Shown: positions 57,490-64,000 of the stretch, piece after piece
How the letters are laid out: the number at the start of each line of letters is the position of its first letter
Numbering within the stretch: the first letter of the stretch is position 1
NCBI RefSeq assembly: GCF_023684405.1
Contig: NZ_JAGSOI010000004.1
Location: forward strand, 24,938-88,937
Reading direction: 5' to 3'
Length of the DNA stretch: 64,000 bases
From: Methanococcoides seepicolus
GTDB lineage: Archaea; Halobacteriota; Methanosarcinia; Methanosarcinales; Methanosarcinaceae
Made by a program: the position numbers and the translations under genes
Notes under the pieces: generated by a model
What the model was told of the DNA's origin: nothing
What the model saw: the letters and a program-made list of their open reading frames with translations, nothing else
The model's database searches: none

Positions 57490-58248
57490 TTAGTTACGTC
57501 GCTCCTCTGCCAGCATTTTCAAAAGCTGGTTACGTAACTCATTTGCCTCGGAACTTGTCCTTTCCCTAGGTCTTGGAAGATCAACGTTTATGACTTTCTT
57601 GATCCTGCCAGGTCTTGCGCTCATCACAACGATCTTGTCCGCAAGGAAAACCGCCTCGTCCACACTATGAGTCACGAAAACGATTGTTATCTGGTACTTT
57701 GCCCAAACCTGAAGCAGCTCTTTTTGCAAGGTGTTCCTTGTCTGTGCATCCAGAGCCCCGAACGGTTCGTCCATTAGAAGGACCTTGGGTTCGTTCGCAA
57801 GAGCTCGGGCAATGGCCACTCTCTGTCGCATTCCACCGGAAAGTTCATACGGATAACTGTTCCGGAACTGTTCAAGCCCTACGAGCTTTAAGTATTTTTC
57901 AGCTACTTCAAGTGTTTTGTTCTTGGAGATACCCTTCATTTGAGGCCCAAAGGTAATGTTCTGGATGACAGTCCTCCAGGGGAAAAGAGAATACTCCTGA
58001 AATACCATCCCTCTTGTCGAATCCGGAATGGTTATGTCCCCACCATCGAGGGTTATCTGTCCCTTATCCGGCATTTCAAGTCCTGCGATGGTCCTGAGAA
58101 GTGTTGTTTTTCCACAGCCCGAAGGACCTATGAAACAGACAAATTCCTTGTCCTTTATTTCAAGGTCAACATTATCAAGTGCAAGGGTGGACTCACCCTC
58201 CTCTTTCTCAAATGCCACCGAGATACCGGAGACTTTAACTTCACCCAT
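57490..58248 (-). CDS. ABC transporter ATPase, nitrate/sulfonate/taurine type
   Basis: A 252-aa ATPase. Walker A is GPSGCGKTTLL, the Q-loop is VFQEYSLFPW, the signature LSGGMRQRVAIARAL, Walker B VLLMDEPFGALD, and the H-loop FVTHSVDEAV. This is the SsuB/TauB/NrtD subfamily. The start (MGEVKVSGIS, 58248) shares its A with the permease stop (TAATG). Part of a three-gene importer with 58248-60107. Confidence 0.95.
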   Translation of the reverse strand: MGEVKVSGISVAFEKEEGESTLALDNVDLEIKDKEFVCFIGPSGCGKTTLLRTIAGLEMPDKGQITLDGGDITIPDSTRGMVFQEYSLFPWRTVIQNITFGPQMKGISKNKTLEVAEKYLKLVGLEQFRNSYPYELSGGMRQRVAIARALANEPKVLLMDEPFGALDAQTRNTLQKELLQVWAKYQITIVFVTHSVDEAVFLADKIVVMSARPGRIKKVINVDLPRPRERTSSEANELRNQLLKMLAEERRN

Positions 58249-59036
58249 TATACCACAACTCCTGCACGCCATTTAAGAAGCTGCCCATCGACATACCACC
58301 TGAACAGCCTGTCAATGAAAAGACCCAGGAAACCTAGTATCAGCATATAGACAAGAACGAAATCCATCTGGTGCAGGTAGTAATGCCACCAGATCTTGTA
58401 ACCAAGCCCGTTCGTACTTACGCCGAACATCTCCGCTGCAACCAGACACATCCAGCCCACACCCATGGAAATACGGATGCCTGAAGCAATGGAAGGCAGG
58501 GCAGACGGTAATGCAACGTAGCGTATAAGTGACCCACTGCTCATGCAACCCAGCACTTTGGCAGCTTCCACATAGACCTTCGGAACGCTTTTGAAGCCAT
58601 CGAATGTGTTGATGATAACAGGGAAGACCGCCCCTACAAAGACCACGAACCCCGCCGAAGTGTGGGTCAGACCGAACCAGACTATGGCAAAGGGGATCCA
58701 TGCAAGTGGCGGAATAGGACGGATTATCTCGATAAGAGGGTCCAATGCACGGTTCACAATCTTGAACCAACCCATGGCCACCCCTATGGGTATACCTATT
58801 AAGAGTGCAGAAAGAATTCCAATTCCAAAATGAAGCAGACTTATTGCAAGATCAGTGAAGAGGATACCCCCTTCAATGATCCTGATAAAAGCGAACAGAA
58901 CATCAGTAAAGCTTGGCAGGATAAACTTATTATTTACCACGAGGTCTGCTACCAGTTGCCATAGAACAATGGCCATTGTAACGGATAATAGTTCAATTCC
59001 CCTTTCACGTGGTCCTTTTGTGCCGTGTTTACTCAT
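58248..59036 (-). CDS. ABC transporter permease, SsuC/TauC type
   Basis: A 262-aa membrane protein with six hydrophobic segments and the EAA loop EAAKVLGCMSSGSLIRYVALPSALPSIASGIR, typical of the family. The start at 59036 (MSKHGTKGPRERGIEL) follows AGGT (GGGAGGTAAC); an ATG at 59069 is possible. Couples to the ATPase at 57490. Confidence 0.93.
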   Translation of the reverse strand: MSKHGTKGPRERGIELLSVTMAIVLWQLVADLVVNNKFILPSFTDVLFAFIRIIEGGILFTDLAISLLHFGIGILSALLIGIPIGVAMGWFKIVNRALDPLIEIIRPIPPLAWIPFAIVWFGLTHTSAGFVVFVGAVFPVIINTFDGFKSVPKVYVEAAKVLGCMSSGSLIRYVALPSALPSIASGIRISMGVGWMCLVAAEMFGVSTNGLGYKIWWHYYLHQMDFVLVYMLILGFLGLFIDRLFRWYVDGQLLKWRAGVVV

Positions 59037-59111
59037 GTTACCTCCCGAATTATGAGGGATAAACCTCAATTCCGGCGGTTAAATGTTCTGTTCATTAATG
59101 TATGTTGCTGT

Positions 59112-60107
59112 TTACTCTTCAGAGATCTTCTCGTAGAAGCTCACGTCAAATATATCCTCTTCTGTAAGCTGGCTGTCGATATAACCAAGCTCATACTGGA
59201 AGTTTGCGTATTCCACTGTGGACTCTACAAGCGGACGTGGGTCAGCTGACCAGACACCATCCCAGTTTTCAAGGGACTGAAGGACAGTCGTATTGTCAAC
59301 ACCCTGCTTGTTAGCATATGTATTCGCTGCCTCTTCGATGTTGATATTGTCATACTCTATAGCCTTGATGTGGGTCTTTACGATCTGTTCGACCAGTTCA
59401 GGGTTGTTCCTGATAAGGTCACCACTGACCACAAGCACACAACATGCATGGTCTGCAAGTATTTCCCCGGATGCGACAACTGAACGACCGGAACCTTCCG
59501 CTTCAATGAACGTTGGTGCAGGGTGAGGTAAGAATACACCGTCTACCCGACCTGCTGCAAGAGCAGCGGTTGCATCTCCCGGACCCATTGCGACAACTTC
59601 GACGTCTGTACCAGGTTCAAGACCGTTATCGACCAACCAGTTCTTGAAGATGGTATCCTGTATCGTTCCCGGTGGGAAAGTTGCTATCTTTAGACCTTTA
59701 AGGTCTGCAGGACCATCATACTTGAACTCATTTCTGAGCACAAGGTCAGAACCCTGTGTGTTCACTGCTGCGACGATCTTTGCATCAAGTCCGGAACTGA
59801 GTGCGGAAATGACAGGTGCTGCTCCAACGTATGCAACATCAATGTTTCCTGCGATCATTGAATGCATCTCAGGAGTACCTGTTGGGAACTCGAATTCATT
59901 TATGCTCATGATACCAAATGGTGCAAGGTCCTCATGCCACCAGCCCTTCTCAAAGGCGGTCATGTATGATATCTGGTGTGTGCTTGGCTGATAGCCAATG
60001 TTTATTTCTGTCAATGCTTCATCATCTGGTGCGGAAGTACATCCTGACAGGAATACTGCTGCAACCAACATGATAGATATGAATGTAATTGCTGTGATTT
60101 TTTTCAG
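59112..60107 (-). CDS. ABC transporter substrate-binding lipoprotein, SsuA/TauA type, apparent CUG start
   Basis: The mature protein begins after LSGCTSAPDDEAL, a lipobox, followed by INIGYQPSTHQISYM and a periplasmic-binding fold of the nitrate/sulfonate/taurine class (NNN, VEFPTGTPEM, DVAYVGAAP). The first standard start in frame is ATG 60071, which leaves a signal peptide without positive charge. Twelve codons upstream, CTG 60107 has GGAGG seven bases before it and gives MKKITAITFISI..., a normal lipoprotein signal. No ATG, GTG or TTG lies in that position. The substrate could be sulfonate, taurine, nitrate or thiamine precursor; not decidable. Confidence 0.85.
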   Translation of the reverse strand: MKKITAITFISIMLVAAVFLSGCTSAPDDEALTEINIGYQPSTHQISYMTAFEKGWWHEDLAPFGIMSINEFEFPTGTPEMHSMIAGNIDVAYVGAAPVISALSSGLDAKIVAAVNTQGSDLVLRNEFKYDGPADLKGLKIATFPPGTIQDTIFKNWLVDNGLEPGTDVEVVAMGPGDATAALAAGRVDGVFLPHPAPTFIEAEGSGRSVVASGEILADHACCVLVVSGDLIRNNPELVEQIVKTHIKAIEYDNINIEEAANTYANKQGVDNTTVLQSLENWDGVWSADPRPLVESTVEYANFQYELGYIDSQLTEEDIFDVSFYEKISEE

Positions 60108-60195
60108 ATCGATCCCTCCATAGATAGATATGTTACTATCATGCTATTTCATCGGAATACCCTATTTATAGATTGTCGTATCAACCGACATTATT

Positions 60196-60244
60196 TCCTA
60201 AAAGTATTAATACAAAGCTTAATATATCCTAAAAGAGTTAATAC
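60196..60244. promoter_or_regulatory. two 18-bp direct repeats between the ABC operon and its regulator
   Basis: TCCTAAAAGTATTAATAC at 60196-60213 and TCCTAAAAGAGTTAATAC at 60227-60244 differ at two positions. Their starts are 31 bp apart, three helical turns, so both face the same side of DNA. They lie in the 151-bp divergent gap between the transporter and the HTH regulator, close to the regulator's start, and fit operator half sites for autoregulation. Confidence 0.65.
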
Positions 60245-60258
60245 CCTTTATTGGAGGA

Positions 60259-60786
60259 GTGAGTACGAGCGTTGCAAATAAAGTGATAGATGCGGCTTTT
60301 GAGTCGGATGAAGCATTCCAGCACACATTGTTGAAAGTCATCAAGGAAGACCTTGAACTTACAGCCATTGAGTTCTCGGAATATGCGAACATTCCACCAA
60401 GCACACTTTATAAGCTCATGTCAGGAAACAGGGAACCGAACATGAGAACACTCCGTCAGATAGTTAAAACCATCAAGACCATCGAGGGTTCCGACAAGGG
60501 TGATTTCATTGCGGTTATCGCTGCACGTCCTGTGCTGGATAATATCAGTGAGACAAAGAGGAAAATAGGAGGGACGCTCTGCACCATCAGAGAATATTCC
60601 GCCACCACAATGGAAGAGGCTATCATCGCCGCTGTCCGTGCTGAAAGGGAAGGAGCGAAAGCCCTTGTATGTGCGCCCATAGTCAGCCCCACAATAGAAA
60701 AGATCATCCGTATCCCTGTTGCGACAATAATGCCGAAGAACAGTGTTATCGTGGCTATCGAGGCTGTTGCACGCAAGATAGAGTAA
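60259..60786 (+). CDS. HTH transcriptional regulator, COG1709-like
   Basis: A 175-aa protein. Residues 15-75 form an XRE-type helix-turn-helix (TAIEFSEYANIPPSTLYKLMSGNREPNMRTLRQIVK). The rest (VIAARPVLDNISE, TMEEAIIAAVRAEREGAKALVCAPIVSPTIEKIIRIPVATIMP) is a conserved C-terminal ligand-type domain of an archaeal regulator family. GTG at 60259 overlaps its GGAGGAG site, so the true start may lie a few codons further. It is divergent from the ABC importer and probably controls it. Confidence 0.82.
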   Translation: MSTSVANKVIDAAFESDEAFQHTLLKVIKEDLELTAIEFSEYANIPPSTLYKLMSGNREPNMRTLRQIVKTIKTIEGSDKGDFIAVIAARPVLDNISETKRKIGGTLCTIREYSATTMEEAIIAAVRAEREGAKALVCAPIVSPTIEKIIRIPVATIMPKNSVIVAIEAVARKIE

Positions 60787-60871
60787 AGAACCTTAAAAGT
60801 TCTACTTTTTTTAATATATTGAAACTATGCGATCAGCTTTGCTTATCGTTAAATGAAAACAGATAAGAGCA

Positions 60872-60913
60872 TAAAAAAAGAGATGATGCCGACACCTTTG
60901 CCGGCAACATCAT
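60872..60913 (-). terminator. terminator of the surface-protein gene
   Basis: On the minus strand, a hairpin (ATGATG-GCCG / CGGC-CATCAT with a three-base bulge) followed by T7 directly after the gene's stop codon; the other strand serves the regulator's 3' end. Confidence 0.55.
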
Positions 60914-60923
60914 ATATGTATCC

Positions 60924-63900
60924 TTACTTGCCCCTTGAAAGCAGACTGGATAGCTTCTCAGAAAGTACTGCTGCTGCTTCACCTGCTTTTGCACCTGCTG
61001 TTGATACGGTCCAGCCGCCTGCGGTAAACAGATAGGCTGCCCCACCAAGAACTGCAATTGCTGCACCACCAAGCAGATAGGTAACTGTGCTTGTACCCTT
61101 GACAACTTCAACTGTTGCGGTCATGCCACCTACTTTCACAAGATAGGTTCCCGGTTCACCGGCAGTGTACTCGAACTCCACCGGAGCGGATTCGCCAACA
61201 CCGAGTGAGATCTCCTGTGTAGCTGTAGTATTGTCATTGACAAGGAGCTCTACGGTGTAAGAACCTGCTGCTTTGCCATTGTTGACAGCATCCAACTTGA
61301 CCTTCACATCTTTCCCGGTCTTGACCTCAAGGGGAGTGACCACAAGGTTGCTGAACTCGAACTTTGCTTCAAGCTCCTTGACCTCGATATTTTCCTCTGC
61401 ATCAAGGAAACCCTCCTTCTCGGCAGTTATCTTGTGCATACCTATCTCTTTCAGGACATCGGTCACAACACCGTCACTGTCAGTGTCACCAATGGATTTT
61501 CCGTCTATGGTAACATCCACATCTTCAAGGGCATCTCCACCAATGGATTTGACAACTGTAAAAGTTACCAGGTTGCCCTCATAGATCACTTCAGGTGAAA
61601 ATTCAATGCTCATCTTCCTCGACTCATCATCAGGGGAGATAACTTCAAGGGATGCTTCACCGTTGGTATAACCGTCCTTTTCAGCAGTGATATCGTATTT
61701 TCCATCTGCATGGAAAGTATAGTCAACCTCGCCTTCATCGTCAGTGGTGCCAAGCACAATGCTTCCCGCCTTCACGGTCGCACCGTTGACAAGAGAACCG
61801 CGTGATGTCACGGTCACAGTGATCTTGTCACCTTCACTGACAATTTCAGGTTCTACCCCCACATCAAGTGAATCAGCAGGTTCTGTGCTTATCTCAACGA
61901 ATGGATAATAGCGTACAACATCAGAATCTGCGACCTTGAACTTGATCTCGCCCATGATCTCGATCTCGTCTCCCTTTGAGAGTGAGATGGAATCATCGTT
62001 CTTCATTTCGATCTTTGCGGAACTGACACTTGTTACTTCCATCTCACCATAGTTATCACCAGTGTTTATCTCTTCATATTCATCAGATATCTGGAAGATA
62101 CCTTCAACGAAAACAGCCGTTGATTCCCGCCCACTGAATATCTCGTCAAAGTTCACAACGATGATAGGCACATCGTCAACATCTCCAAAGTCTTTCTCAT
62201 ATATGTAGGGATTACCTGAAGAGACTACGGTACTCTCAATGCTCTTGCCATCCTTACTAAGCTCAATGAGTACTTTGTCACCGTCCATGTTCACTTCAAT
62301 AATGTCCAGTGAATAACCTTCCTCAAGGATGAGTGATGAACCACCAAAAACAGATTTCTTGTCATCATCATCGATCAATACCTTTGAAAGCTGACCTTTG
62401 GACATCAGGCTTATAGCATCATTACTGCCACTGCCAAATGCATCTTTAGGATAACCAACAAAGTACTTCTCTGCCATGAATCCGATGACATCATAGTTAT
62501 TCTTCCAGCCAGAATATTCAAAGCTGACATTTGAAGGAGTGGTGGTATAAACCAGACCACCGTCATCGATATTTCTGCCATTTAATGTAAGGTTGAGGGA
62601 TTCGGTGCCAATACCTTCATCGATATTGTAATAGAAACCTTCGAAATTAAGCGGTGTCCATCTAAGACCTTTGTTCTCGGCAATAGTACCCCTAAGTTCA
62701 TAGGTACCAGGCTCGGACATGTCAACAAATGGTGCAAATCTGAGATCACTATCATCTGCGACAATGAACTTGAGTTTACCCATTATATCAACAATATCGC
62801 CTTTATCAAGACCGATCGAATCTTCATTCTCCATTGTGATCTTGGTAGAACTTATGGTTTTGACTTCCATTGCACCGTATTCATCACCTTTGTTAATGTC
62901 CTCATATTCATCAGATATCTGGAAGATACCTTCAATGAAAACAGCGCTTGATTCCCTCCCACTGAATATCTCAGCGAAGTTCACTGCTATGATAGGCACA
63001 TCATCAAGGTCGCCGAGGTCCTTTTCATAAACATAGGGATTGCCAGAGGAAACTACCATTTCATCTACTTCATCCCCGTCCTTGGAGAGTGAAACGAAAA
63101 CCCGATCACCGTTCACATCAAGCTCTACAATACTAAGCACATAGCCTTCCTCAAGTACAAGCCCTGTACCGCCATAGAATCTATCCTTGTCATCGCTATC
63201 GATGAGCACCTTTGTCAGATGACCTTTGGACATCAAGCTTATTGCACCATCCTTTGAAACATCTGAATGAGTACTGGAAGTATACCCTGCAAAGTATTTC
63301 TCTGCCATGAAACCAATGACCTCGTAAGATCCCCATGCACCATACTCGAAATCAGTTTCGATAGGTGTTGTTTCATATTCAAGATCACCATCTCCGATGT
63401 TCCTGTCGGAATCACTGTCAAGATGGATGGTCATGGTCTCTGAACCAAGACCGGATTCAAGGTCATAGAAGAAACCGGAATAGCTCAATGCATTCCAGGT
63501 GTAATTAGTGGACTGTCCGGCATTTGCATCCCAGATACGGTCACCAGAGTAGTAAGTTGCAGGATGGACAGTTACAGTTGAGACACTGGTATTTATCGGG
63601 AATGTGCCATCAGAAGCACCAAAGAAGTAATCATGATCACCAATAATCAACGATGATGTATTGTAAGAATATTTTATACCATCTTCAGGGTCATTATTAT
63701 CCATTTTAATCATGTCATGGTCATCACCGTCAATATTGACGATCATATAATCTGATGCATTGTTATCAGAGTCGACATATGTGATATTAAAGAAGAATGT
63801 AGAACCTACAGTTTCATCTGGAACTCCAGTAACACTTTCATCCTCAAATGAAGGAGGATGATTAGCGACATCTACTTCGAATGTCTTTAATGAAGTAGGA

Positions 63901-64000
63901 GTTGCACTTTCCGTACCATCGGATGCAGTGAATTGGAAGTTATGAGTATCAACTGGAAAACCTCCTACAGTGCGATAATAGTCCTTACCATCTGTAACAT
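60924..64000 (-). CDS. S-layer-type surface protein, N-terminal part outside the window
   Basis: The frame stays open from the stop at 60924 to the window edge (over 1020 codons). The visible order is: cadherin/PKD-like repeats (NFQFTASDGT, DYFFGASDGT; 63600-64000), two copies of the S-layer duplication domain (about 63560-62710 and 62700-61890; each has a GFFYD/GFYYN segment, VIGFMAEKYF and FSGRES), two carboxypeptidase-regulatory/PEGA-like beta domains (DITAEKDGYTNGEA, KITAEKEGFLDAEE), a CARDB-like domain, and a C-terminal membrane helix (TYLLGGAAIAVLGGAAYLF) with a basic tail. Many N-x-S/T sites suggest glycosylation. No PGF-CTERM tag, so it is held by its membrane segment. Start and signal peptide lie beyond 64000. 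Confidence 0.9.
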   Translation of the reverse strand, partial: VTDGKDYYRTVGGFPVDTHNFQFTASDGTESATPTSLKTFEVDVANHPPSFEDESVTGVPDETVGSTFFFNITYVDSDNNASDYMIVNIDGDDHDMIKMDNNDPEDGIKYSYNTSSLIIGDHDYFFGASDGTFPINTSVSTVTVHPATYYSGDRIWDANAGQSTNYTWNALSYSGFFYDLESGLGSETMTIHLDSDSDRNIGDGDLEYETTPIETDFEYGAWGSYEVIGFMAEKYFAGYTSSTHSDVSKDGAISLMSKGHLTKVLIDSDDKDRFYGGTGLVLEEGYVLSIVELDVNGDRVFVSLSKDGDEVDEMVVSSGNPYVYEKDLGDLDDVPIIAVNFAEIFSGRESSAVFIEGIFQISDEYEDINKGDEYGAMEVKTISSTKITMENEDSIGLDKGDIVDIMGKLKFIVADDSDLRFAPFVDMSEPGTYELRGTIAENKGLRWTPLNFEGFYYNIDEGIGTESLNLTLNGRNIDDGGLVYTTTPSNVSFEYSGWKNNYDVIGFMAEKYFVGYPKDAFGSGSNDAISLMSKGQLSKVLIDDDDKKSVFGGSSLILEEGYSLDIIEVNMDGDKVLIELSKDGKSIESTVVSSGNPYIYEKDFGDVDDVPIIVVNFDEIFSGRESTAVFVEGIFQISDEYEEINTGDNYGEMEVTSVSSAKIEMKNDDSISLSKGDEIEIMGEIKFKVADSDVVRYYPFVEISTEPADSLDVGVEPEIVSEGDKITVTVTSRGSLVNGATVKAGSIVLGTTDDEGEVDYTFHADGKYDITAEKDGYTNGEASLEVISPDDESRKMSIEFSPEVIYEGNLVTFTVVKSIGGDALEDVDVTIDGKSIGDTDSDGVVTDVLKEIGMHKITAEKEGFLDAEENIEVKELEAKFEFSNLVVTPLEVKTGKDVKVKLDAVNNGKAAGSYTVELLVNDNTTATQEISLGVGESAPVEFEYTAGEPGTYLVKVGGMTATVEVVKGTSTVTYLLGGAAIAVLGGAAYLFTAGGWTVSTAGAKAGEAAAVLSEKLSSLLSRGK

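Overview
The window looks like a chromosomal segment of a methanogenic archaeon of the Methanosarcinaceae; Methanolobus or Methanococcoides would fit best. Evidence seen here: archaeal information-processing genes (PCNA, PriL, TFS, Sm-like protein, L37e, thermosome, Orc1/Cdc6, HerA-NurA, archaeal AlaS), a CfbB-type amidotransferase of the F430 branch, a four-subunit pyruvate:ferredoxin oxidoreductase, archaeosortase A, and an S-layer protein with two copies of the duplicated domain typical of Methanosarcinales surface layers. The species is inferred, not proven.

Layout. 1-6.6 kb: archaeosortase A and archaetidylserine decarboxylase (surface-protein lipid anchoring), then Nudix-TFS-PCNA-PriL, then divergent cfbB and moaA. 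6.6-9.0 kb: gene-poor, with two decayed secreted-protein genes (one interrupted only by two amber codons) and a 13-bp tandem repeat. 9-27.5 kb: SulP transporter, SurE, AlaS, a degenerate-ATPase/receiver protein, ValS, UspA, ThiD-ThiN, the lsm-rpl37e-purF cluster, a PAP2 phosphatase and a giant 5-oxoprolinase. 27.5-31.3 kb: an AT-rich accessory island with an IS630-type transposase remnant, an unrecognised 313-aa protein, an orphan fragment carrying family-B DNA polymerase motifs, a PD-(D/E)XK nuclease-like protein, and a pair of tRNA-3'-end-like repeats.

31.3-50.9 kb: DNA repair (DinB, Nth, Xth, HerA-NurA), an AGCS symporter, porCDAB, Dus, a UPF0200-UPF0201-TIM-barrel operon, tRNA-Lys, thermosome, a cdc6-modE-xth operon, and UPF0251 with the Mrp ATPase. 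51-60.8 kb: an NrdD-like glycyl-radical enzyme, an alpha/alpha-toroid protein overlapping a five-PAS histidine kinase, a nitroreductase, a bactofilin-like protein, and a nitrate/sulfonate/taurine-type ABC transporter divergent from a regulator, with two phased 18-bp direct repeats between them. 60.9-64 kb: the 3' part of an S-layer-type surface protein.

Most of the window is ordinary core genome. The parts most worth a second look are the amber-interrupted ORF at 6.8 kb, the island at 27.5-31.3 kb with a sequence motif that recurs at 7.6 kb, and two genes whose best start codons are non-canonical (AUA at 39072, CUG at 60107).
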